Below, in pieces: positions 8,173 to 17,714 of a stretch of DNA of 64,000 nucleotides; position 1 is the stretch's first letter; every line of letters begins with the position of its first letter. Position numbers and translations under genes: made by a program. The notes under the pieces are model-generated. The model was not told where the DNA came from, searched no databases, and worked only from the letters and a program-made list of their open reading frames with translations. The DNA comes from Phytohabitans suffuscus (GTDB lineage: Bacteria; Actinomycetota; Actinomycetes; Mycobacteriales; Micromonosporaceae), in the NCBI RefSeq assembly GCF_011764565.1, contig NZ_AP022871.1, positions 3,658,320-3,722,319 on the forward strand, read 5' to 3'.

Positions 8173-9377
8173 GGGCTCGTCCTGACCGCGGGGTGGAACT
8201 TCGGCACTCGCATGCTCACCTTCGTACCCGCTCCGATGCCTGTCTCCACCACCAGACCGAACTGGTCCCCGAAGACGGAGCGGAGTCGCTCATCCACATT
8301 GGACAGACCGACGTGGCCGGAGTCGTGGCTGTCGGCCGCCTCGGCGATCCCGGCGACCAGCACCGCCGGGTCCATGCCCACGCCGTCGTCCTCGACGGTG
8401 ATGTGGCACTCGGCACCGGCGTCGCGGGCCTCGATGCTCACCATACCCACGCCCGGCTTGCGCGACAGGCCATGCCGCACGGCGTTCTCCACGAGCGGCT
8501 GCAGGCACAGGAACGGCAGGCCGACCGGCAGCACCTCGGGCGCGATCTGCAGCCGTACCTGGAGGCGGTCGCCGAAGCGGGCCCGCTCGATGGTCAGGTA
8601 CCGGTCGATGGAGAGCAGCTCCTCGGCGAGCGTGGTGAAGTCGCCGTGGGCGCGGAAGGAGTACCGGGTGAACTCCGCGAACTCCAGGATCAGCTCGCGC
8701 GCCCGCTCGGGGTCGGTGCGGACGAACGAGGCGATCGCGGACAGCGCGTTGTAGACGAAGTGCGGGCTGATCTGCGCACGGAGCGCGCGCACCTCGGCCC
8801 GGGCCAGCATCTCGCGGGAGGAGTCCAGCTCGGCGAGCGCGAGCTGTGCGCCGGCCCAGCGGGCGGTCTCCAGCGTCGCCTGTACGAGGCCGGGCGCCGG
8901 CTGGTCGTCGGCGATCGCCACGAGCGCGCCGGGCGCCGTGCCGTCCGGGCCGGACATCGGCGCCACCACCGCGCCCCGCACCGGGCAGTCCACGCGGTCG
9001 CAGGCGAGGTCGCCGGGGCCGAGCACGTTGGAGCGGCCGGCGGCGAGCGCCTTCTGGGAGGCGGCGATGAGCTGGGCGGAGTGATGGGTGCCGCGGCCGT
9101 CGAGGGCCAGGACCGCCTCGTCGTCGATCAGGGCCAGGCCGGGGGCGCCGACGAGCGCGCGCAGGTGCCGGATCGCCTTGGCCGCACTCGTCGGGCTGAG
9201 CCCGGTGCGCAGCGGGTCGGCGGCGAGCCCGGCGGTGTGCAGCACGTCGTACGTGGCGCGCTGCGTCGCGGTGGCGATGCCGCGGCGGGCCCGCAGCCGG
9301 GCCACCCCCCAGACCGCCGCCGCCAGGGCGCTGACCAGCGCGAGGACGGCGAGCGCCGCGGAGAGGTTGGAACCCAC
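8169..9377 (-). CDS. LytS/YehU-type sensor histidine kinase
   Basis: A 402-aa kinase with one N-terminal membrane helix (about residues 5-27), a GAF-like domain (about 45-180, containing CDRVDCPVRGAVVAPM), the His_kinase motif ALRAQISPHFVYNALSAI with His206, and a HATPase_c domain (PLVENAVRHG, DDGVGM, VGLSNVDERL). The GTG start at 9377 puts the membrane helix at the usual place. It is the first gene of the LytS-LytTR pair. The Cys pair in the GAF region could bind a ligand, but this is not shown. Confidence 0.88.
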   Translation of the reverse strand: MGSNLSAALAVLALVSALAAAVWGVARLRARRGIATATQRATYDVLHTAGLAADPLRTGLSPTSAAKAIRHLRALVGAPGLALIDDEAVLALDGRGTHHSAQLIAASQKALAAGRSNVLGPGDLACDRVDCPVRGAVVAPMSGPDGTAPGALVAIADDQPAPGLVQATLETARWAGAQLALAELDSSREMLARAEVRALRAQISPHFVYNALSAIASFVRTDPERARELILEFAEFTRYSFRAHGDFTTLAEELLSIDRYLTIERARFGDRLQVRLQIAPEVLPVGLPFLCLQPLVENAVRHGLSRKPGVGMVSIEARDAGAECHITVEDDGVGMDPAVLVAGIAEAADSHDSGHVGLSNVDERLRSVFGDQFGLVVETGIGAGTKVSMRVPKFHPAVRTSP

Positions 9378-9896
9378 AGATGTATTCTGCGGGATCTTCG
9401 GGCGGGCTCTCCTGGTCAGGTGCCGCTGGCGTGAGGTCGTGCGGGGTCACCGGACGCCGCCGTGGTCCAGACCTCTCGCGGCCTCACCTCTCCGCCAAAA
9501 TCCGTGACATTGCTGGGATCTTGACCGCATCCCCGGACCGCGCGTGACTAGACAAACCGATCGAAAGCGGACCTCGGATCGTGGACGGGCGGCCCCGCAC
9601 ACACGGGTGCGGCGTGCGCGCCCCGCACAGAGATCGCGAGCCTGGCGGTGATCTCCTCGGCGAGTGATCTTCGATCTGGCTTGTTGGTGACCCGCCGCGT
9701 GGAGCGCGGGTTCGGGCGAACGATCACCATCGGCGGGCCGGCGCAGCCGGCTTGGACCGGGGTTGTGGAGCGCGGAGGGTGAGGCCGCGGGAGCAACGGT
9801 CCGGACCGGCGCGGACGTCGCGGTAGCTCGGATCTCTTTGGGTTTGGGTGCTCTTTGGACGGTCGGGGCCGAAGCCACCCCGACCCCCGGCGGTCG
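9378..9896. other. Intergenic region without recognisable gene
   Basis: A stretch of 519 bp between the LytS-type kinase start and the stop of the sugar transferase. Short ORFs exist on both strands but none has a plausible ribosome site or recognisable sequence. It presumably holds the promoter of the kinase operon; no clear promoter elements were identified. Confidence 0.5.
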
Positions 9897-11516
9897 CTAG
9901 TAGGCGCCCTTGCGGGCGAGGACGACGCCGACCGTGCGCCAGAGGATGCTCAGGTCGTACGCCAGCGACCAGTTGTCGACGTAGTAGAGGTCGAGGCGGA
10001 CCGCCTCGTCCCAGGAGAGGTCGGAGCGGCCGGAGACCTGCCACAGGCCGGTGATGCCCGGGCGGACCAGCAGCCGGCGCCGCACGTCGCCGAGGAAGTC
10101 ACCGTCGTCGGCGGGGAGCGGGCGGGGACCGACCAGGGACATCTCGCCCCAGAGCACGTTGATCAGCTGGGGCAGCTCGTCGAGGGAGGTGCCGCGCAGG
10201 AAGCGGCCGACGGGGAATACGCGGGGGTCTTCCTTGATCTTGAAGAGCATGCCGTCGGACTCGTTCTGGTCGACCAGCGAGGCGAGGCGGTCCTCGGCGT
10301 CGACGTACATGGTCCGGAACTTCCACACCTTGAAGGTGCGGCCCTCGTGGCCCACGCGCGGCTGCCGGAAGAAGACCGGGCCACGGTCGGACAGCTTGAT
10401 CGCGATGGCGATCACGAAGAACACCGGGACGAGGATCAGCAGCCCCAGGCCGGCGGCGACCCGGTCGAGCAGGTTTTTCGCCAGCCAGCCGATGCCGGAG
10501 AGCGTGGGCTCCTCGACGTGCAGCAGCGGCAGGCCCTCGATCGGCCGGATGTGCACGCGCGGGCCGGCGATGTCGGTGAGCTGCGGCGCCACGACGAGGT
10601 CGATGCCGGTGCCCTCGAGCTGCCAGGCCAGGCGGCGCAGCTCGCCGGGCTCGGCGCTGGCCGAGCCGCACACGGCGATCGTGTCGGCGCCGACCTCACG
10701 GACCAGGGTCAGCACGTCGCGACCGGAGTGCACCGGCACCGGGGTCTCGACGCCGCGGGCGGCCGCGTATCCGTCGGTGATGTGGATGGCGACCGGCACC
10801 AGGCCGGCGGACGGGCTGCGGGTGACCGCGGTGTAGACCTCCAGCGTCTCCGGCAGCGTGCCGATGAGCAGCATGCGGTGGCCGGCGTGACCGGCGCGCT
10901 TGCGCACCTGGTGCAGGACGAACCGGGCGAAGTAGCGGGCGACCAGGATCAGCACCGTCGCCCCGACGAGGGCGGTGGCCACGGTGAGCCGGGAGAGGTC
11001 GGTCTTGGTGGCGAAGGCGAGGAAGGACACGCTCGCCATGACCGTCACCGAAGCGCGCACCACTCGTTTGAACTCATCGGTGCCGAGGCCGAGATAGCGG
11101 CGGTCGTAGGCACCGTTGGCCCAGAGCATGATGAGCCAACCGAGCGGCAGCAGCACGTACGCCACGGTCTGGAACCACGCCTCGTCGGCGTCCTGGAAAC
11201 CGGAGACGGCCTGGTCGTACGCGCTGATGGAGACAAGGCTGGCCAGCGCGGCCGCCGCATAGTCGAGCAGAAGCAGCACCGCCGTGTACGGGCGGTGCCA
11301 GCGGGACGCGCGCCGGCGGGCGCGGGCCCACGCCGAGCGCGGCACACCGTTGTGCGATGGCGGCGTCGGCGCCTGGATCTCGAAGCTGTCGACGTGGCGC
11401 ACGGTCCTGCTCCGGCTTGTGTTGGCTACCGGGCGTTGGAGGCTTGTCGTCACCTCACCTACGTCCTCCCGCTTTGCACGTGCCGCCCATGTGCCGTCAG
11501 GCTCGGGACTGACCAC
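9897..11516 (-). CDS. Polyprenyl-phosphate sugar-1-phosphate transferase (WcaJ/WbaP-type)
   Basis: A 539-aa membrane protein. The N-terminus holds four to five helices (about 75-190), a central CoA-binding-like Rossmann domain follows, a further helix (LLDRVAAGLGLLILVPVFFV) precedes the catalytic bacterial sugar transferase domain with FFRQPRVGHEGRTFKVWKFR, TSLDELPQLINVLWGEMSLV and GPRPL, and the C-terminus has PGITGLWQVSGRS and DLYYVDNW. It would load the first sugar phosphate onto undecaprenyl phosphate for exopolysaccharide or glycan synthesis. The GTG at 11516 is the longest start; a GTG near 11453 is equally credible. No other glycan genes adjoin it. Confidence 0.88.
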   Translation of the reverse strand: MVSPEPDGTWAARAKREDVGEVTTSLQRPVANTSRSRTVRHVDSFEIQAPTPPSHNGVPRSAWARARRRASRWHRPYTAVLLLLDYAAAALASLVSISAYDQAVSGFQDADEAWFQTVAYVLLPLGWLIMLWANGAYDRRYLGLGTDEFKRVVRASVTVMASVSFLAFATKTDLSRLTVATALVGATVLILVARYFARFVLHQVRKRAGHAGHRMLLIGTLPETLEVYTAVTRSPSAGLVPVAIHITDGYAAARGVETPVPVHSGRDVLTLVREVGADTIAVCGSASAEPGELRRLAWQLEGTGIDLVVAPQLTDIAGPRVHIRPIEGLPLLHVEEPTLSGIGWLAKNLLDRVAAGLGLLILVPVFFVIAIAIKLSDRGPVFFRQPRVGHEGRTFKVWKFRTMYVDAEDRLASLVDQNESDGMLFKIKEDPRVFPVGRFLRGTSLDELPQLINVLWGEMSLVGPRPLPADDGDFLGDVRRRLLVRPGITGLWQVSGRSDLSWDEAVRLDLYYVDNWSLAYDLSILWRTVGVVLARKGAY

Positions 11517-11681
11517 CGCATCAGTCTCCCATGGTCACCGCGACGGACCGGTGACCGCAGAGACAATACGCCCCACCGTGACCGAATGGGACCATGGACC
11601 GGGCCACTATACCGAGCGTCGTCCAGATGGCATGTGCCCGTTGGGTCCGGTTTGCAGAACCGTAGGTCATGGCCACATCAC

Positions 11682-12554
11682 CTAGCGCACAAGCCGTGAC
11701 AGCCTGCGATCGGCGAGTGGCTTTCCGCCGGTCTGGCAGGTGGGGCAGTACTGGAGGCTGGAGTCGGCGAACGACACCTCCCGGACCGTGTCGCCGCAGA
11801 CCGGGCAGGGCAGCCCGGTGCGCGCGTGCACCCGAAGGCCCGAGCGCTTTTTGCCCTTGAGCTCGGCGGCGCGCTGGCCCACCGAGCGGGTCACCGCGTC
11901 GGTCAGGATCTCGTGTACCGCCTCGTGCAGCTGGGCCAGCTGCTCGTCGGTGAGGCGGGTCGTGATCGCGAAGGGGGAGAGCCTGGCCGCGTGCAGGATC
12001 TCGTCGGAGTACGCGTTGCCCACGCCGGCCAGCACCTCCTGAGAGGTCAGCACGCCCTTGATCTGTCCCTTTCGGCCACGGATCGCCTCGGCGAACGTGG
12101 CGAGGTCGGCGGCCAGCGCGTCCGGCCCGAGCCGCGCCACGCCGGGCACCAGCGCCGGATCCTTCACCAGGTAGGCGGCGAGGCTCTTCTTGGTGCCCGC
12201 CTCGGTGAGGTCGAAGCCGGAGCCGTCGTCGAGCCGTACGCGCAGCGCGATCGGCCCCTTGCCGGGCTTGAGCGGGGCTCCACTGTTGAACGAGTCGCGG
12301 TAGTGCAGCCAGCCGGCCCGAGCCAGGTGCACGACGAGGTGCAGGTCGTCGCCGGACGGACCACCGATGCGCACGTCGAGGAACTTGCCGTACCGGCCGG
12401 CGCCGGTGATCTCCAGTCCGGCGGCGGCGGTCGGCGGCGGGTCGTACGTCTTCAGCGCGCTCAACGCGGCGACCTCGATGCGCTCCACGCGCCGTCCGGC
12501 GGCCCGCTCGCGAAGGTACGCGGCGAGCGCCTCCACCTCGGGCAGCTCAGGCAT
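11682..12554 (-). CDS. Fpg/Nei-family DNA glycosylase
   Basis: A 290-aa base-excision repair enzyme. The mature N-terminus PELPEVEALAAYL supplies the catalytic Pro and Glu; GAGRYGKFLDV has the conserved Lys of the N-terminal domain; helix-two-turn-helix GVGNAYSDEIL is present; and the C-terminal zinc finger has CPVCG and YCPTCQ, followed by the DNA-contacting Arg/Lys-rich tail. It removes oxidised bases and nicks the abasic strand. Actinobacteria hold several Fpg/Nei paralogs, so substrate (8-oxoguanine or oxidised pyrimidines) is not assigned. Confidence 0.9.
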   Translation of the reverse strand: MPELPEVEALAAYLRERAAGRRVERIEVAALSALKTYDPPPTAAAGLEITGAGRYGKFLDVRIGGPSGDDLHLVVHLARAGWLHYRDSFNSGAPLKPGKGPIALRVRLDDGSGFDLTEAGTKKSLAAYLVKDPALVPGVARLGPDALAADLATFAEAIRGRKGQIKGVLTSQEVLAGVGNAYSDEILHAARLSPFAITTRLTDEQLAQLHEAVHEILTDAVTRSVGQRAAELKGKKRSGLRVHARTGLPCPVCGDTVREVSFADSSLQYCPTCQTGGKPLADRRLSRLVR

Positions 12555-12587
12555 GTCACAAACGGTAGCCGGAATCCGCCGGGTCGA

Positions 12588-13037
12588 TCAGAGGCCGAGC
12601 AGGTGCAGTGCGGCGAAACCGTCGTCGGCGATGCGGCGGAGCAGCCCGTCGTTGACGTCGCGGTGCTCGTCCAGCACGGTGACCTCACTCTCCGTGATCC
12701 AGCGCCACTCGGTGTGCTTGCCCGGCTCCAGTCGCGGGCGGTCCAGGTCGCCGTCGACCCGTACCAGGTAGTCGGTCTCCACGCGCGCGAGGCCGTCGTC
12801 GCCCGTGTACGCGTACTCGCCGACCGCGCCGAGAACGACCGAGACGGTCCAGCCGGTCTCCTCCTCGACCTCACGCCGCAGCGCGTCCTCGAGGCTCTCG
12901 CCGGGCTCCAGGTGACCGCCGACGATGTCCCAGGTGTCAGGAAACAGGCGCCGATCGGGTGACCGGCGCTGGATGAAGATGCGCCCGTCGTCGTCGACGA
13001 TCAAGGCGCCGGCGCAGCGTAGGGGCTCTGTGGACAC
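12588..13037 (-). CDS. NUDIX hydrolase
   Basis: A 149-aa hydrolase with a full Nudix box: GHLEPGESLEDALRREVEEE then TGW, at about residues 41-63. The N-terminus has RCAGALIVDDDGRIFIQRRS typical of nucleotide-sanitising members. It starts with GTG at 13037, just downstream of the sequence separating it from the divergent CBS gene. Substrate is unknown. Confidence 0.85.
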   Translation of the reverse strand: MSTEPLRCAGALIVDDDGRIFIQRRSPDRRLFPDTWDIVGGHLEPGESLEDALRREVEEETGWTVSVVLGAVGEYAYTGDDGLARVETDYLVRVDGDLDRPRLEPGKHTEWRWITESEVTVLDEHRDVNDGLLRRIADDGFAALHLLGL

Positions 13038-13208
13038 CTTACGAATCTATCCACCTGAGTCCCTCCCCGACAGAACGCAAGTCTTGTAGTTCTGTCTCCG
13101 TTCGGGCGACGATTTCCCGTAGGCTCGTTTGACCGCGTCGCGGGCACGCGATGCGGCCGACGGGTGGAAAGACCTGGTCCGTGCCCGTGCCTTGAGGGGT
13201 GATGTGCG

Positions 13209-13601
13209 ATGCGCGTACGCGATGCCATGTCCAGCCAGGTCCTCGTAGTCGGTCCCGAGCACACGTTGCGGCAGGCCGCCCAGATGATGGCCACCCGCCG
13301 CATCGGATCCGCCATAGTGATCGATCCCGACTCCGAAGGGGTCGGAATCATGACCGAGCGTGACGTTCTCTACGCCATCGGCCGGGGTCTCGACCCGGAC
13401 GTCGAGCGCACTTCCGCCCATCTGACCTGGGACGTGGTGTACGCCAGCCCCGACTGGACGCTCCAGGACGCGGCCGTGGCGATGGCGCGTGGTGGTTTCC
13501 GCCACCTCGTCGTGCTGGAGGAGAGCGAGGTGCTGGGCGTCATCTCGGTCCGCGACATCATGCGGGTCTGGGCCCAGCAGCACACCAGCACCAAGGTGTG
13601 A
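13209..13601 (+). CDS. CBS-domain pair protein
   Basis: A 130-aa protein made of two CBS motifs only (about 1-58 and 68-125): MRVRDAMSSQVLVVGPEHTL with GIMTERDVLYAIGRG, then DWTLQDAAVAMARGGFRHL with GVISVRDIMRVW. Stand-alone CBS pairs bind adenine nucleotides and act as energy sensors. The ribosome site GAGGGGTGATG lies directly upstream of the ATG. It is divergent from the NUDIX gene; the 170-bp gap probably contains both promoters. Confidence 0.88.
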   Translation: MRVRDAMSSQVLVVGPEHTLRQAAQMMATRRIGSAIVIDPDSEGVGIMTERDVLYAIGRGLDPDVERTSAHLTWDVVYASPDWTLQDAAVAMARGGFRHLVVLEESEVLGVISVRDIMRVWAQQHTSTKV

Positions 13602-13680
13602 CGCAGTCGATCGCACGAATGGGCAGTACACCGTACATCTGGGTCGTGAAGATCAACTTCGGTACGTACGCTTTGCAACC

Positions 13681-14775
13681 ATGACCGCCGAGCAGCTGAT
13701 CTCCTTCGCCCGTGGCGCGCCGTCGCTGGACATCGTCGATGTCGAGGGGCTCAAGGCCGCCGCCGTCCGCGCGTTCGACGCCGATCCCGGCGGGATCACG
13801 GCGTACGGGACCTCCGTCGGCTACCCGCCACTGCGCAAGTGGATCGCCGACAAGCACGGCGTCTCCGTCAACCAGGTGCTCGTCACCAACGGCTCGCTCC
13901 AGGCCGACGCGTTCCTCTTCGACTACCTCGTCGGGCCGGGCGACGCGGTCGTCGTGGAGCGGCCGACCTACGACCGCACCCTGCTCAACCTGCGCAACCG
14001 CGGCGGCGAGATCCACGCGGTCACGCTCCAGCCGGACGGCATCGACACCGACGAGCTGCGCAAGCTGCTGGAGTCCGGGGTCCGCCCCAAGCTGGCGCAC
14101 ATCATCCCGAACTACCAGAACCCGGCCGGCGTCACGCTCTCGATGGCCAAGCGTGAGGCGCTGCTCGAGTTGGCCACCGAGTACCACTTCACGATCTTCG
14201 AAGACGACCCGTACGTCGACATCCGCTTCCGCGGCGAGCCGCAGCCCTCGATGCTGTCGCTCGACGAGACCGGCGTCGTCGTGCACGCCTCCAGCTTCAC
14301 CAAGACGGTCTGCCCCGGCGTGCGGGTGGGCTACCTGGTCGGTCCGGCGCCGCTGATCGGCGACATCGCCAAGCGGGCCACCAACCTCTACATCTCGCCC
14401 GGCATGGTGGCGCAGGCGATCGTGCACCAGTTCTGCGTGTCCGGCGACATCGACCGCTCGATCGAGACCGTCAGGTCCGCGCTGGGCGAGCGCGCCACGG
14501 TCCTGGCCGCCGCGCTGCGCGAGCACATCCCGGGCGTGCGCTTCACCGAGCCGGACGGCGGCTACTTCCTGTGGATCGAGCTTCCGGACGGCGTGCGGGC
14601 CGACGACGTCTTCACCGCGGCCGCCGAGCGGGGCGTCGCCGTGGTCAAGGGCAGCGACTTCCTGATCGAGGGCGGGGAGCACGCGCTGCGCCTGGCGTTC
14701 TCCGCGGTGACCGTCGGCCAGATCGAAGAAGGGGTACGCCGGCTCGCCGCCGCGGTCCAAGCCGTCCGGGGATGA
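13681..14775 (+). CDS. PLP-dependent aminotransferase, class I/II (LysN/2-aminoadipate-like)
   Basis: A 364-aa fold-type I aminotransferase. The internal aldimine Lys208 lies in SSFTKTVCPGVRVGYL; other conserved parts are VTNGSLQADAF (phosphate binding), IIPNYQNPAGVTLS and FEDDPYVDIRF (Asp pairing with the PLP nitrogen). The sequence resembles the LysN/AadR group without the GntR domain of MocR proteins. The ATG at 13681 fits homology; no strong Shine-Dalgarno is visible, so the transcript may be leaderless. Amino-donor specificity is unknown. Confidence 0.85.
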   Translation: MTAEQLISFARGAPSLDIVDVEGLKAAAVRAFDADPGGITAYGTSVGYPPLRKWIADKHGVSVNQVLVTNGSLQADAFLFDYLVGPGDAVVVERPTYDRTLLNLRNRGGEIHAVTLQPDGIDTDELRKLLESGVRPKLAHIIPNYQNPAGVTLSMAKREALLELATEYHFTIFEDDPYVDIRFRGEPQPSMLSLDETGVVVHASSFTKTVCPGVRVGYLVGPAPLIGDIAKRATNLYISPGMVAQAIVHQFCVSGDIDRSIETVRSALGERATVLAAALREHIPGVRFTEPDGGYFLWIELPDGVRADDVFTAAAERGVAVVKGSDFLIEGGEHALRLAFSAVTVGQIEEGVRRLAAAVQAVRG

Positions 14776-15108
14776 TTCTTCTGTCGGATTTCTGACAATG
14801 TGTCATCGTCGCCAGCCCGGGGTTCCCCTCGGGCCGGCTTACGGATCACAATGCTGCGAGCGATCACTATGCGGTTGATCCCATAAGCAAAACCCCCCGC
14901 CCCCCATCGGCGCCGGGTGGGCCGCTCGCACCCCCACCCCCCGACGCGGCCGGTCCACCCGGCGCCTCAGCCATAAGCCGCACCACTCCCTCCCCGCGAT
15001 CAGGGCGTCTCTCGCGCCACACCGGCGCCAGGGGCGCCCTGATCACGGTGAGCCGGAACGCCCGTACGCGATACGGGCTGGACCCGTGATGCATAGGAAG
15101 ATGGATGT
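14776..15108. other. Intergenic region with terminator-like hairpin
   Basis: A stretch of 333 bp between the aminotransferase and corA. A hairpin at about 14811-14838 (GCCCGGGG, TT, CCCC-T-CGGGC with one bulge, closed by GCC/GGC) could terminate the aminotransferase transcript. The remainder is C-rich and shows no gene. Confidence 0.4.
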
Positions 15109-16256
15109 ATGGCGGATGAGGGTGCCCCACGCCCGGACGGGGTAGCGCGGCCGCTGGCGCGCACCTGGGCCGCACCCGTCCGGCGGGCGATGACCAGGAT
15201 GCTGAGCCCGGTCGAGGGGCCGTCCCGGCGGGAGCTGGCACCCCCTCCGCGCGGAGCGCGATCGTCGACTGCGCTCTCTACGTCGAGGGCGAGCGCCAGC
15301 CCGGTAACTGGCACTACGCGGAGGCGCTGGACGCGGCCCGCCGGGAGCGGCATCGGCACGCGTTCGTCTGGCTGGGGCTGCACGAGCCGGACGCGGCCGA
15401 GATGTCCGACATCGCCGAGACGTTCGGGCTGCACGAGTTGGCCGTCGAAGACGCGGTCAAGGCCGAGCAGCGCCCCAAGCTGGAGCAGTTCGGCGAGGTG
15501 AGTTCGCTGGTGCTGCGCACCGCGCGGTACGTGGGCGAGGGCGAGCTGACCGAGACCTCCGAGGTGGTGGAGACCGGCCAGGTGATGCTCTTCATCGGCC
15601 CAGCGTTCGCGATCACCGTACGGCACGGCGACGCGTGCCGCCTCACACCGGTCCGCACCGACCTGGAGAGCAAGCAGGACCTGCTGATCCAGGGGCCGTG
15701 GTCGGTGGCGTACGCGGTGACCGACCGGGTCGTCGACCTCTACGTGGAGGTGGCCGAACAGGTCGAGGTCGACCTCGACAAGCTGGAGGCGGAGGTCTTC
15801 GGCCGCCACTCGCACGGCCGGATCCAGCGGATCTACCAGATGAAGCGGGAGCTGGTGGAGCTCAAGCGGGCGGTGATGCCACTCCAGCGGCCGTTGATCA
15901 CGCTGACCGCGCAGGTCAATCGCGACGTGCCAAAAGAGATTCGGCGCTACTTCCGGGATGTACAGGACCATCTGACCCGAACCGTCGAGCAGATCAACTC
16001 GTACGACGACCTGCTCAACTCGGTGCTCCAGGCGCGGCTGGCGCAGGTGACGGTGGATCAGAACAACGACATGCGCAAGATCGCCGCGTGGGCCGCCATC
16101 GCCGCGGTGTGGACCGCGTTCGCCGGCATCTACGGCATGAACTTCACGCACATGCCGGAGCTGGGCTGGACCTACGGCTATCCCGTGGTGCTCGCCGTGA
16201 TGCTGAGCATCTCGCTCGGGCTCTACCGCTTCTTCCGCAAGAACGGCTGGCTCTAG
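15109..16256 (+). CDS. corA: CorA-family Mg2+/Co2+ transporter (one frame break)
   Basis: The C-terminal part is a clear CorA: two closing membrane helices with YGMN in the loop (FAGIYGMNFTHMPELG), preceded by long helical stretches. The frame carrying it has no ATG, GTG or TTG between an upstream stop at 15117 and the core, although homology (IVDCALYVEGERQPGNWHYA) extends to about 15255. A start with a family-like N-terminus (MADEGAPRPDG) lies in the other frame at 15109. Adding one base in the C run at 15241-15245 joins them into one protein of about 382 aa. The simplest reading is an intact gene with a consensus error; real inactivation cannot be excluded. Confidence 0.75.
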
Positions 16257-16280
16257 CGACCTGCCGAGCCAGGGTGGGCG

Positions 16281-16311
16281 CCGGCGGGGCCCCGGTCAAG
16301 GACCCCGCCGG
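16281..16311. terminator. Hairpin between convergent genes
   Basis: A perfect 9-bp stem, CCGGCGGGG (16281-16289) and CCCCGCCGG (16303-16311), with a 13-nt loop lies between the convergent corA and the following gene. There is no T-run, as usual in high-GC actinobacteria, so it may terminate both transcripts. Confidence 0.5.
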
Positions 16312-16317
16312 TGCTGG

Positions 16318-16896
16318 TCAGTGACGGCCCTTGGTCGAGTCGACCACGCCGTCGAGCGACGCGGTGTCGACCGTCCCGTTCATGGTCGGGTCGGCGGCCC
16401 CACCGGTCTTCTCGTCGGCGTCGGCCGCGACCGGCTCCATCGCCTGGCCGGGGTCGTACTCCTGCCACTGCTGCTGCTTGCGACGGCGCATGACCAGCGC
16501 GCCCGCCGCGCCCACGATGGCGCCGGCCGTAAGCAGCCCGGCCAGCATCGGCCACCGCCTGCGGGACATCCGCGACTCCTTCATGGGCGTGACCGCCCGT
16601 ATCTTCGTCGCACCGGCCCGGCGCGCCTTGCGCCCGGCCTGCTTGGTGGTGCGGCCGGCCTCACGGGCGCCCTCGGCCGCGGCGGCGGCCAGCGGCGCCA
16701 GCGCCGACATCGTGGACTCCCACCCATGTGACGCGGTATCCCTGACCCGCTGCATGCCATCGGCTGCCTTCGGGCCCATCGTCGCGCCGACTCCGCCAGC
16801 GGCATGTGTGGCGGCCTGCATGAAGTGATCGAAACTCTCGCCCAGCTCAGCCTTGACCATCTGGCTGTGCGTCCTACGCCGCGCCATTCCGAGCAC
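16318..16896 (-). CDS. Hypothetical protein with one C-terminal-half membrane helix
   Basis: A 192-aa protein. The N-terminal half is Ala/Gly-rich and helical with amphipathic segments (THAAGGVGATMGPKAADG), followed by a basic stretch (KQAGRKARRAGATK), one membrane helix (WPMLAGLLTAGAIVGAAGAL) and an acidic tail. It resembles actinobacterial cell-envelope proteins of unknown role. The GTG at 16896 has GAGGAGG eight bases upstream; the ATG at 16887 is the alternative. Not assigned to a named family. Confidence 0.6.
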   Translation of the reverse strand: MLGMARRRTHSQMVKAELGESFDHFMQAATHAAGGVGATMGPKAADGMQRVRDTASHGWESTMSALAPLAAAAAEGAREAGRTTKQAGRKARRAGATKIRAVTPMKESRMSRRRWPMLAGLLTAGAIVGAAGALVMRRRKQQQWQEYDPGQAMEPVAADADEKTGGAADPTMNGTVDTASLDGVVDSTKGRH

Positions 16897-17143
16897 CGAT
16901 ACCCACCTCCTCGCTCTTTCCTTCTCCGTGCCCTGCCCGTGTCGCGTGTCCGCGACGTGGGGCAGACCACGACGGGAGCTGCTCTTCTCCGCGCTTTGCC
17001 CGTGCCGCCTGCCGGCGACACGGGCAACCACGACGGGGAGACCAGTCTCTCCTCGTCATCCTGCCTCTTCGGATGCCTTCGCACTGCCGGAACGGGCACA
17101 TGGGAGGATCCGCATGGAACTGACCAACAACTGAGGAGTACCC

Positions 17144-17680
17144 GTGGCTGACGCTCTCTACGCCACCTTGCACACCAACCACGGCCCTATCCGGTTGGAG
17201 CTCTTCCCGAACCACGCGCCGAAGACGGTCGAGAACTTCGTCGGGCTCGCCAAGGGCACGAAGTCGTACACCGACCCGAAGACCGGGCAGCAGGGCTCCG
17301 GGCCGTACTACGACGGCACGCTCTCGCACCGCGTGATCAGCGGCTTCATGGTCCAGATGGGCGACCCGACCGGCACCGGCCGCGGCGGGCCGGGCTACAC
17401 GTTCGCGGACGAGATCCACCCCGAGCTGAGCTTCGACCGGCCGTACCTGCTGGCCATGGCGAACGCCGGGCCCGGCTACAACAACCAGGGCACGAACGGC
17501 TCGCAGTTCTTCATCACGGTGAGCGCCACCCCGCACCTGAACCGGAAGCACACGATCTTCGGCCAGGTCGCGGACGAGGCGTCGGCCAAGGTCGTCGACT
17601 CGATCGCCACCACCCCGACGGCCCCGGGCGACCGTCCGATCAACGACGTCGTGATCGAGCGCGTCGAGATCGAGGGCTGA
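17144..17680 (+). CDS. Cyclophilin-type peptidyl-prolyl cis-trans isomerase
   Basis: A 178-aa single-domain cyclophilin, cytoplasmic (no signal). Conserved active-site parts are LSHRVISGFMVQMGDP (Arg and Phe/Met of the hydrophobic pocket), NAGPGYNNQGTNGSQFFIT and HLNRKHTIFGQV. It starts at a GTG with GAGGAG upstream. It isomerises X-Pro bonds during protein folding. Confidence 0.93.
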   Translation: MADALYATLHTNHGPIRLELFPNHAPKTVENFVGLAKGTKSYTDPKTGQQGSGPYYDGTLSHRVISGFMVQMGDPTGTGRGGPGYTFADEIHPELSFDRPYLLAMANAGPGYNNQGTNGSQFFITVSATPHLNRKHTIFGQVADEASAKVVDSIATTPTAPGDRPINDVVIERVEIEG

Positions 17681-17714
17681 CCATCCGCCGCGAGCCCCAG
17701 GTACCTTTGCGTCC

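Noticed and set aside
9897..12554. Exopolysaccharide biosynthesis cluster
   Set aside because: Only one glycan gene (the sugar-1-phosphate transferase) is present; its neighbours are a repair glycosylase and a two-component system.
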